Assembly: GCA_946887295.1 (NCBI GenBank)
Contig: CAMPKP010000152.1
Location: 1 to 7,733 of the forward strand
Length of the DNA: 7,733 nt
Source: an uncultured Gemmatimonadota bacterium
GTDB taxonomy: Bacteria; Gemmatimonadota; Gemmatimonadetes; Gemmatimonadales; GWC2-71-9
Reading direction: 5' to 3'
This document shows, one piece after another, positions 1 to 6,396 of this stretch (positions are counted from its first letter, which is position 1; every line of letters starts with the position of its first letter). The translations under genes and the position numbers were made by a program. The notes beneath the pieces are model-generated. The model ran no database searches and was not told where the DNA came from. It saw only the letters and a list, made by a program, of their open reading frames with translations.

Positions 1-688
1 GGCCGTCGGGCGCACCCGAGACTCCAGCGAGCCGGAGTCTGGTCGCTTCCGCGAGCAGCGCCCCCCTGACCGCCGCGCTGTCCCGCACGCGCTCGTCGCA
101 GGGCAGGGTGACTCCATTGAGCGCGACCGATTCCAGCCTGCCGGTCCAGGCGCCCAACGCGGCCGTGTAGGACGTGCACTCGCTCCGAATGGGGCCGGAG
201 GGCACACTGGGCATGAAGCCGATGGCGGAGAGAATCATCACCCCGAGCTGAAAAGCGAGTGCGCAGGCGAGCAGGCGCCGGGCGAGCGCCGGACCCGGGG
301 CCACGACGCCCGGCAGATACGGGGCGATCGCGGCCGCGAGGGCGGCCCCACTGGTGTTGGTGAGCAGATCGCTCAGCGACGAGTCTCTGCCGGGGACGAC
401 CGCGAACTGGAGATACTCCACCCCGAGCGACAACAGCGCGGACCCGGCGACCACCCGGCGCCACGGCCAGCCCGCCAGCCGCAGCCCCGCCGCCATGGGC
501 GCGAAGAGCAGAAGGTTCAGGAAGACGTCGGTGCCGCCCCCCTCTCCGCACAGAAGGCAGAGCAGTGGCGTAGCGGCCGAGGCGGTGGCCTGCTGGGGGT
601 TGGGCGACAGCGTGGCGGCGAGAATGGCGGCCGCTCCGCCGACCGCGAGGAGCGCGCCGAGCCGGCGCACGAGCGTGGGCGAGAGCAT
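1..688 (-). CDS. VanZ-family membrane protein with extracytoplasmic extension (3' end outside window)
   Basis: The 229 visible codons start at ATG 686-688 and continue past the left edge without a stop. Hydrophobic segments lie at about residues 10-28, 55-72, 79-98, 107-124 and 139-158. The VanZ signature is clear: N58 in a hydrophobic helix, EYLQ at 91-94, then GRDSS at 100-104 followed by D107, N111 and G114. VanZ-like proteins are small multi-pass membrane proteins named after a teicoplanin-resistance gene. They are frequent in exopolysaccharide loci, where their biochemical role is unsettled. After the last helix a polar, probably extracytoplasmic region begins (from about residue 159) with two cysteines, C171 and C197; this part exceeds the VanZ domain and may open a larger lectin-like or other domain off the edge. 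The start lies 4 nt after the methyltransferase stop, with GGCGAG about 8 nt upstream. The VanZ call is firm; the function is unknown. Confidence 0.85.
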   Translation of the reverse strand, partial: MLSPTLVRRLGALLAVGGAAAILAATLSPNPQQATASAATPLLCLLCGEGGGTDVFLNLLLFAPMAAGLRLAGWPWRRVVAGSALLSLGVEYLQFAVVPGRDSSLSDLLTNTSGAALAAAIAPYLPGVVAPGPALARRLLACALAFQLGVMILSAIGFMPSVPSGPIRSECTSYTAALGAWTGRLESVALNGVTLPCDERVRDSAAVRGALLAEATRLRLAGVSGAPDG

Positions 689-692
689 CGCC

Positions 693-1478
693 TCAGCTCG
701 CCAGGCGAGCCCGTACGATGAGCTTGTAGCCCGGCTGCAGCCAGAGCAGGGCGTCCAGCCGCGAGATGCCCCAGAGGAAAGGATAGAGCCCCGACAGGAG
801 CAGGAACTGCTTCCGGTGCTTCCGGATGTCGGCCTGGGTGACGACGGTGCCTTTGGACGAGCCTCGGGAATCGCCCCCGCGCTGCATCGCCAGGTAGAGA
901 CCGTTGAGCGCCGTGTCCACGAACTCGGAGAAGCTCTTGGAGTAGGTCACGGATCGCTCGATCGAGAATCTCGGCCCGAGCAGGGTCCTGATCTCCTCGA
1001 GGCTGTAGCCGGGACGCAGGTGGCCGTGCCACTCGTCGGTCAGGCCGATGAGGTGGCGAAACCGGTTGAGCAGCGAGCGCGGCTTGCGGTGGGGCACGTT
1101 GACGATGACGCGGCCGCCGGGTCTCAGGATCCTGGCGAGCTCGGCCGCGAAGCGGTCATCGTCGGGAATGTGCTCGAGGTAGTCCACCACGACGACCTGA
1201 TCGAAGGTCCGGTCGGGGAAGGGTGTGCGGGCGCCGTCGAGCCGATGCACGTCGTCGCCCACCAGCTCCCGGATGGACGCGACCGTGTGCTCGTCGAGAT
1301 CGGCGCTGGCCCAGCTGCCGCCCCGGCGGCGGAGCAGGAGGCTGATCACGCCGTTGTCGGCCCCGATGTCGAGACAGCGTTGCCCCACGGGATCGTCCAG
1401 CAGCTCGGTGATCCGGCGGAACTTCGCCTGCTTGAGCACCGATTTCCGGAACAGCGCCACCGCCCACTCCGCGCTCAC
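693..1478 (-). CDS. class I SAM-dependent methyltransferase
   Basis: This 261-residue protein starts at GTG 1476-1478, overlapping the flippase stop by GTGA. The open frame continues far upstream through the flippase gene out of frame, but methyltransferase-like sequence begins only here. The Rossmann-fold SAM-binding motif I is LDIGADNG at 36-43, followed by acidic D60/D62 at the end of strand 2. The post-I region reads DYLEHIPDD at 99-107, and the LRPGGRVIVNVPH motif is at 118-130, as in Methyltransf_11/UbiE-type enzymes. The C-terminal ~110 residues are not part of the core; they include a hydrophobic stretch near 225-250 rich in Leu, Trp and Phe that could hold the enzyme at the membrane. 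From context it probably methylates a sugar of the lipid-linked glycan, or caps the chain. The acceptor cannot be read from the sequence. No strong Shine-Dalgarno precedes the GTG, so coupling to flippase translation is likely. Confidence 0.88.
   Translation of the reverse strand: MSAEWAVALFRKSVLKQAKFRRITELLDDPVGQRCLDIGADNGVISLLLRRRGGSWASADLDEHTVASIRELVGDDVHRLDGARTPFPDRTFDQVVVVDYLEHIPDDDRFAAELARILRPGGRVIVNVPHRKPRSLLNRFRHLIGLTDEWHGHLRPGYSLEEIRTLLGPRFSIERSVTYSKSFSEFVDTALNGLYLAMQRGGDSRGSSKGTVVTQADIRKHRKQFLLLSGLYPFLWGISRLDALLWLQPGYKLIVRARLAS
696..710 (-). promoter_or_regulatory. perfect interrupted palindrome over the VanZ ribosome-binding region
   Basis: GCTCGCC and GGCGAGC flank a single base, giving 15 nt that can fold as a 5-bp hairpin with a 5-nt loop. 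It covers the last codons of the methyltransferase, and in the mRNA its 3' arm contains the GGCGAG that best serves as Shine-Dalgarno for the VanZ start at 688. It could dampen VanZ translation until ribosomes finishing the methyltransferase open it. The palindrome is seen directly; the role is inferred and may be chance in GC-rich DNA. Confidence 0.25.
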
Positions 1479-2695
1479 GACGTCACCGCGGCCGTCGCGG
1501 CGGGCAGACGGAGGTGCCGGGCGGTGGCGTAGGCCGCGGTCGAAGCGCGCACCAGCCAGCCGAGGGCGACCCCGTAGATGAGGCCCGGCAGTCCCCAGTG
1601 GGCTCCGACGACCGCGCCGGCGATCGCGATGGCGACCGCGACCCAGCCCAGCACCATCACCGTGGACAGCTCCCTCGCGTCGGCCAGGGCGGAGACCGAG
1701 GATTGCGCGAAGCCGTTCAGGATCTTCGCGAAGCCGCTGACCAGCCCGGCCAGCACCAGTGCCGCCGGGAGGTGGTACTTCCCGGCCAGCAGCCACCGCT
1801 CCACGTAGGGTGTCGCGATCCAGATGGCAGCCGAGCCGAGCGCCACGATGGCGATGACCAGCCGGGCCTCGTGCGCGATCAGGCGCCTCCGCTCCAGCAC
1901 ACCAGGCGCCGCGCGCAGCCGTGGCAGCAGCGAGTAGCCGACCCCCATCTGCAGCACCCGGAAGAGCGAGCCCACGATGGCCGCGAGGACGCCGTAGGTG
2001 GCGAGATCGTCCAGCGGGAGGAGGTGGGGAATGAGCAGGCGCTCCAGCTGAATGAGCAGCAGGCCCGCCACGCTGAGGCCGGCGATGGAGAACGCCTCGT
2101 TCCAGGCGAAGCCGACCGCGCGGCGCGGCTTGGTGTGGCGCTCGCGGAAGAGCACCCACCACCCGGCGGCGGCGGTCGCGACGAACCCCGCGGTCCAGAT
2201 CAGGAGCGGCGGACCCGCGCCGTGAGCGCCCGCCAGCGCGACCCAGAGCGCCGACAGCAGCAGCACGAGGTTCGGACTCTGGTTGAGCGTGAGCGAGATC
2301 CCGAACCGCTGCTCGCTCTGAAACTGGGCGCCGGCGACCTGCAGCGCGCCGCCCGCCACGACGGACACCAGCACCATCAGCGCCACCGGCAGCGACGTCT
2401 CGTAGCCCACCAGGGCGATGGCCGCGAAGATCAGACCCACCGGGACGATGGTTCGGGTGATGCGGCCGACGAGGCGGGGTCCCGCCTCGAGCGGCACCCG
2501 GTTCACCATGCCGTCCGCTCCGGCCGGCGCCAGAGGGTAGCCCAGGTTCACCAGCGCCACGACCAGTGTGAAGACGGCGTAGTCGGCGGTCGGAAGCGCC
2601 CGGGCCAGCATGAGGTTCGCCAGCGCGAACCCGACGCCGGAGAGTCCCAGCACCGCGACCGTGCGAAGCGTCGGCGAGCGCCACAGCCGCCTCAC
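1475..2695 (-). CDS. Wzx-like polysaccharide flippase (MOP/MATE superfamily)
   Basis: This 406-residue, very hydrophobic protein has about 12 predicted membrane segments spread over its whole length. The first ~65 residues follow the usual pattern of polysaccharide transporters: a helix (12-31), a short LARALPTADYAVF element (30-42) and a second helix ending in a Pro/Gly-rich turn (54-62). In the family this LAR...DYGxF element marks the start of the lipid-linked oligosaccharide flippases. The expected role is moving undecaprenyl-diphosphate-linked repeat units across the inner membrane. Its length is slightly below the common 400-480 range but complete. The start is GTG 2693-2695, overlapping the GT4 stop by GTGA, with GGAGAG about 8 nt upstream as a good Shine-Dalgarno. 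The GTGA overlap with the methyltransferase at the other end suggests coupled translation. Substrate specificity cannot be read from Wzx sequence. Confidence 0.88.
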   Translation of the reverse strand: MRRLWRSPTLRTVAVLGLSGVGFALANLMLARALPTADYAVFTLVVALVNLGYPLAPAGADGMVNRVPLEAGPRLVGRITRTIVPVGLIFAAIALVGYETSLPVALMVLVSVVAGGALQVAGAQFQSEQRFGISLTLNQSPNLVLLLSALWVALAGAHGAGPPLLIWTAGFVATAAAGWWVLFRERHTKPRRAVGFAWNEAFSIAGLSVAGLLLIQLERLLIPHLLPLDDLATYGVLAAIVGSLFRVLQMGVGYSLLPRLRAAPGVLERRRLIAHEARLVIAIVALGSAAIWIATPYVERWLLAGKYHLPAALVLAGLVSGFAKILNGFAQSSVSALADARELSTVMVLGWVAVAIAIAGAVVGAHWGLPGLIYGVALGWLVRASTAAYATARHLRLPAATAAVTS

Positions 2696-3867
2696 GGGCG
2701 GCTCTCCAGCACTCGGGCCTCCATGGTCGAGTAGAAGGCCGCCAGCTTGCGCCGCGCCGCCTGCGGGGTGTGCTCCCGCTGCACGTACGCCTTGGCGCTG
2801 GTGGCGAGCCGGTTCCGCAGGGCCGGGTCCTGCAGCAGCCTGGCGAGGCCACGGCCGAGCGCGGCGGGCTCGGGATCCACCAGGTAGGCCATGTCGTCGT
2901 CCAGTACCTGGGTGTGGGTGCGCAGCCGGGTCGCCAGCACCGCCGCCCCCGAGTCGAGGTAGGAGTAGATCTTCATCGGCGTATTGAGCCCCTTGAGCCT
3001 GGGCGAGACCAGCACGTCCGCCCGCCGCAGCAGGCCGTCGAGGTGCTGGATCGGCCGCGGTCCCGTGAAGATCACGGAGGAGGCGATGCCCAGCCGGTCG
3101 GCGAGAGCGCGATAGCGGACGATGTCGTCCTCGCGCCCTCCGACGATCACCAGCTTCGCGTCGGGCACCTCGGCCAGCGCCTGGCGGAACCCCTGGATCA
3201 GCAGATCGATCCCCTGGTAGGGCTCGAGATTCCCCACGTACATCACCAGCAGGCTGCCGCCCGGCACGGGAAGCCCGAGCTCGGCTCGACCGTCCACAAG
3301 GTCATCAGTGAGGAGGGTGGTGTCCTCCACCCGGCCGACCGGCTTTCCCGGATCGTGGCCCAGGGCGATGTCCTCGAGCGCGGCGCACACGGTGAGGACA
3401 CCCAGGCTCCGCCGCACCGCCACCGCCTCCATGCGGCGGAACGCGGGGAAGCAGAAGCCGAGCGACGGATAGGTCTCCACCATCTGCTCCGCCAGGGAGG
3501 AGTCCATGTCGTAGATGTAGGGGACGCCCGAGAGCCGCCGCATCAGCGAAGCGATGAACGCCGACTCCTCGACCGCATGGACCAGGTCGTAGCGGGTGCG
3601 GCGCATCATGCGGAGACAGGCCGCCCCCATCAGCAGGTCACAGAAGACCTTCTTGATCGAGAATCCCGGACGGATGTTGCGGACCCCGGGGACGCGAACG
3701 ATGCGGTGCACTTTGCAGTTGGGGATCTGGACGTCGGTTCCCTCGGCGTAGGTGAGCACGTCCACCGAGTGCCCTCGCTCGCTGAGGAACTCGAGCACGT
3801 TCCTCACGGCGATGGGCGTCCCGCGGGCCTGGAAGAAGGGGTGCGGCGCGAGCAGGAGAATCTTCAC
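2692..3867 (-). CDS. GT4-family (GT-B fold) glycosyltransferase
   Basis: The 391-residue protein starts at GTG 3865-3867, overlapping the oxidoreductase stop by GTGA. The frame is open further upstream, but the GT-B N-terminal strand (KILLLAPHPF, 2-11) begins exactly here. The N-terminal Rossmann domain shows the ARGTPIAVRNVLEFL glycine-loop helix (14-28), and YDLVHAVEE at 93-101. The C-terminal nucleotide-sugar domain starts with VMYVGNLEPYQGIDLLI (208-224), then LVIVGG (239-244), and the donor-site segment KGLNTPMKIYSYLDSG (292-307) followed by THTQVL (317-322). That segment is where GT4 enzymes carry the E-x7-E pair; here K292 and S302 stand in or near those places, which I believe is typical of a NTP[ML]KIYSYL subgroup rather than a sign of inactivation. 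It probably adds a hexose-type sugar from a nucleotide donor to the lipid-linked glycan on the cytoplasmic side. Donor and linkage are unknown. Confidence 0.88.
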   Translation of the reverse strand: MKILLLAPHPFFQARGTPIAVRNVLEFLSERGHSVDVLTYAEGTDVQIPNCKVHRIVRVPGVRNIRPGFSIKKVFCDLLMGAACLRMMRRTRYDLVHAVEESAFIASLMRRLSGVPYIYDMDSSLAEQMVETYPSLGFCFPAFRRMEAVAVRRSLGVLTVCAALEDIALGHDPGKPVGRVEDTTLLTDDLVDGRAELGLPVPGGSLLVMYVGNLEPYQGIDLLIQGFRQALAEVPDAKLVIVGGREDDIVRYRALADRLGIASSVIFTGPRPIQHLDGLLRRADVLVSPRLKGLNTPMKIYSYLDSGAAVLATRLRTHTQVLDDDMAYLVDPEPAALGRGLARLLQDPALRNRLATSAKAYVQREHTPQAARRKLAAFYSTMEARVLESRP

Positions 3868-5381
3868 GCCGCCCCCGCGCGAAGCACCAGGTCCCGCTCG
3901 GCGGCGCGCCGCTGCTCGTCCCAGCCCAGCTCGTCGCCGGCGATCCGGGCGGCGAGCCCGACCGCGTCCCGGTCGGGCCCGGGTGGGTCGCCCAGCTCGG
4001 TCCTCCGATACACCACATCCTCCAGGGTCATCGCCATCTCCTCCCTGACCGCCTGCAGGACCCGCTGTGCCAGCGAGGGCCGTTCTTTCTGCGAGAGCTC
4101 CGCGCCCACCAGAGGCGTCGTGGCAGTGCGGCACGCGCGCTGTCGAAGACCCATGGAAGCTAGCATGCCATCAACTACGTCCTGCGCCACGGCGCGCGCC
4201 GTGGTGTACTTCACCGCCTCGACGGTCACGAGATTGTCGGGACGGCCTCCGCCGGGCCCCCGTACCCGGGGCCGCTCCGCCAGCGTGGCCGAAGCCCCGG
4301 ACTCGAAACCCGCCTTGAGGGGCAGGCGGCCCCACTGCCGCCCCACCACGTCGCTCGAGGCCAGCTCCAGTCCCGGGCATGCCAGGTTGAATTCCGCGAG
4401 CAGGCTCTCGGCGCCGCGGTCGAGTGCCGGGGCTGGATCCCCGCCTTCCTCCGCGACGCCATACCAGGTGCCGAGGAGCGTGCTGCGCTCCTGGGGCGCC
4501 AGGAAGAGGAACCGGCCTCCCGACCCCCCCGGGTCTCCGTCGGAGGCCGAGGCCGAGCGAAGACCCACGGCGACTTCGGCCGCCCGGCGACCGATCACCA
4601 GATTGAGCGCCAGCGCGTGCCGGGGCGTCCCGGGGGCGGCGCCGTCGTCGCTGCCGGCGCGCCCGGCGAGCTCGTCGGTCCAGGGCCCGGCGGCGACCAC
4701 CACGTGGCGGGCCCGCACCTCGTGCCGGGTGCCGGTGAGCCGGTCCACCACGCGGACCGACCGCACGACGCCGCTCCGCACCTCGAAGCTCTCGACCTCG
4801 GCGTGGTTGGCCACCTGCGCGCCGACGGAGGCCGCGGACCGGACGAAGGCGAGCGTGAGCCGCTCGGGCCGGGTCATTCGCGCGTCGTACCACAGCGCGC
4901 CGCCGTCGAACGTGCCGGGGTCGAGGGCGGGGAAGAGCCTGCGGCACTCGCGGCTGGAGACGATCCGGCCGGCCCCGATGCGGCGGCTGGGATCGAGGTC
5001 GCGGTTGCGGGTGGGAGAGAGCAGGTGGGTGAGCGCCAGCGCGACGCCGAAGGCCGCGCGGCCGGGCACTCCGGGGCGGCCGGTCGGGATCAGCACGGCG
5101 AGGGGCTCGACCAGTCCCGGGGCCACCCGCAGCAGCGTCGAGCGCTCCCTGATCGACTCCCGCATCCGGGGCAGGTCGCCCCGCGCCAGATAGCGGATCC
5201 CGCCGTGCACGATGCGGAGGCTGTTGGCGGAGGTCGCGGCACCGAAGTCGTCCCGCTCCAGCAGGGCCACATCGAGGCCGCGCAGTGCCGCGTCCCACGC
5301 GATGCAGGCCCCCTGAATCCCGCCTCCGATGACCAGAACGTCGTGCTCTACGCGGCCCAGCTCACTCAGATCCCGCCGCAT
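3864..5381 (-). CDS. GlpD-like FAD-dependent oxidoreductase (glycerol-3-phosphate dehydrogenase family)
   Basis: The 505-residue protein has the length and domain order of aerobic glycerol-3-phosphate dehydrogenases. The FAD-binding dinucleotide fold is GGGIQG at 19-24 with E42 for the ribose. SANSLRIVHGGIRYL (51-65) matches the family's flavin/substrate loop, ALWYDARMTRPERL (162-175) its middle motif, and VVVAAGPWTDEL (227-238) the second FAD contact. The C-terminal cap has the DAO_C hallmark LEDVVYRRTELG (453-464). GlpD oxidises glycerol-3-phosphate to dihydroxyacetone phosphate at the membrane and passes electrons to quinone. Two segments deviate: the GTTD-type strand reads GTWYG (304-308), and the GGK-TTYR motif reads EAVKYTTAR (388-396), keeping the lysine (K391). 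The substrate may therefore differ. The gene lies 27 nt after a GT2 gene and overlaps the GT4 gene, so a role in glycan building or decoration is inferred. The ATG at 5379-5381 has no clear Shine-Dalgarno. Confidence 0.82.
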   Translation of the reverse strand: MRRDLSELGRVEHDVLVIGGGIQGACIAWDAALRGLDVALLERDDFGAATSANSLRIVHGGIRYLARGDLPRMRESIRERSTLLRVAPGLVEPLAVLIPTGRPGVPGRAAFGVALALTHLLSPTRNRDLDPSRRIGAGRIVSSRECRRLFPALDPGTFDGGALWYDARMTRPERLTLAFVRSAASVGAQVANHAEVESFEVRSGVVRSVRVVDRLTGTRHEVRARHVVVAAGPWTDELAGRAGSDDGAAPGTPRHALALNLVIGRRAAEVAVGLRSASASDGDPGGSGGRFLFLAPQERSTLLGTWYGVAEEGGDPAPALDRGAESLLAEFNLACPGLELASSDVVGRQWGRLPLKAGFESGASATLAERPRVRGPGGGRPDNLVTVEAVKYTTARAVAQDVVDGMLASMGLRQRACRTATTPLVGAELSQKERPSLAQRVLQAVREEMAMTLEDVVYRRTELGDPPGPDRDAVGLAARIAGDELGWDEQRRAAERDLVLRAGAA

Positions 5382-5408
5382 GGGCCCGATCGCCGTACCC
5401 GGGCCAGC

Positions 5409-6395
5409 TCAGGTCCGGTCGCGAACACGGTAGGCCCGCCGGTGCGGGGCACGGAGGTGAACGATGATCTCGCCCACCAGGCCGAGACCCAGGAGCTGCA
5501 CTCCGAGCGCCAGCAGGAGGACCGCCAGCAGCAGCAGGGGTCGGTTGGCGATGCCCTGGCCCTCGATGCGGTTGACCAGCAGCACCAGCGACGTGACCGC
5601 GCCGGCGAGAAAGAACCCCGAGCCGACCAGTCCGAAGAAGCGGAGCGGCTTCTCCGTGAACTTGGCGAGGAAGAAAAACGCGGCGAGGTCGAGCAGGCGC
5701 CGGGCGTATACACCGGGTCCGTACAACCTGGTCCTGGCGTTGCTCGGATGCTGCGGCACCGCCACTTCGGTGACGCGGTAGCCTTCGCGCAGGGCCAGGG
5801 CGGGAATGAACCGGTGGAGATCGCCGTAGAGCGGCAACCCTTCGGCGACGGGCCGGCGAATCACCCGGACGCCGCAGGCGATGTCGTGGAACGGCCGGTC
5901 GGTCACCCCTGCGATCATCCGGTTGAAGGCCACCGACTGCAGCCGGTTGAGCCAGCTGTCGATCCGGGGGGACCTGCTGGCCACCACCATGTCCACGTCG
6001 TCCCGCAGCGCCTCCAGCAGCAGGCCGATGCCCTCCGGCTTCACCTGGAAGTAGGCGGGGAGCGTCAGGATGACGTCGCCCCGGCTCCGCTCGATGCCGA
6101 GTCGCAGGGCAGCGGTCTCGCCGAACGCGCGGGCGAAGCGGAGGAACCGGAGGTTGTCCCGCTCCTGGCTCAGCGCCGTCAGCTCGGCGGGCGGGGTGAA
6201 GCCGCCGTCGAAGACGAAGACGAACTCGTGCTCCTCGTTGCGCGAGTCGAGCTCGGCGGCGAAGGTGCGGTACAGCGTCACGAGGTCGTCCGCCCGCTCG
6301 ACCACCGGGACGACCACCGAGACGAACCTCGCGTCCGCGCCGCTTCGGGCGGGAGCCTGCTCGAGAGAAGGCTCCATCAGCACACCCTGCCCCAT
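5409..6395 (-). CDS. GT2-fold membrane glycosyltransferase-like protein lacking canonical catalytic aspartates
   Basis: The 328-residue protein has a GT-A/GT2 domain (about 24-235) and two C-terminal membrane helices (254-275 and 286-312), the layout of GtrB/ArnC/DPM1-type polyprenyl-phosphate glycosyltransferases. It aligns throughout with its upstream neighbour: the nucleotide loop VDDGS becomes VFDGG (61-65), the metal-binding DGDLQ becomes PAYFQ (113-117), DNGCSLK becomes DIACGVR (171-177), and HRFIPAL is kept (194-200). Both aspartates of the DxD are gone, replaced by P113 and Y115, yet fold-supporting residues and length are intact and the frame is clean. This looks like a maintained divergent subfamily or pseudoenzyme, not a decaying gene. 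It could be an inactive partner of the upstream GT2, a lipid-carrier binding protein, or a transferase with different chemistry. GGAGGT 8 nt before the ATG at 6393-6395 supports this start over the internal ATG six codons later. Only 1 nt separates it from the upstream stop. Confidence 0.82.
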   Translation of the reverse strand: MGQGVLMEPSLEQAPARSGADARFVSVVVPVVERADDLVTLYRTFAAELDSRNEEHEFVFVFDGGFTPPAELTALSQERDNLRFLRFARAFGETAALRLGIERSRGDVILTLPAYFQVKPEGIGLLLEALRDDVDMVVASRSPRIDSWLNRLQSVAFNRMIAGVTDRPFHDIACGVRVIRRPVAEGLPLYGDLHRFIPALALREGYRVTEVAVPQHPSNARTRLYGPGVYARRLLDLAAFFFLAKFTEKPLRFFGLVGSGFFLAGAVTSLVLLVNRIEGQGIANRPLLLLAVLLLALGVQLLGLGLVGEIIVHLRAPHRRAYRVRDRT

Positions 6396-6396
6396 G

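Noticed and set aside
1479..2852. Upstream extension of the methyltransferase frame to 719 codons (a possible fusion protein)
   Set aside because: The upstream part is low-complexity Arg/Gly/Ala sequence out of frame with the flippase; methyltransferase homology starts at the GTG at 1478, which also fits the GTGA overlap pattern.
3868..4134. An N-terminal extension of the GT4 frame
   Set aside because: The extra residues are Arg/Gly-rich shadow of the oxidoreductase gene; the GT-B fold begins exactly at the GTG at 3867.
2770..5193. An 807-codon open frame on the plus strand
   Set aside because: It lies opposite the GT4 and oxidoreductase genes, shows no family motif, and its composition changes where the real genes change. 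It is a codon-bias shadow.
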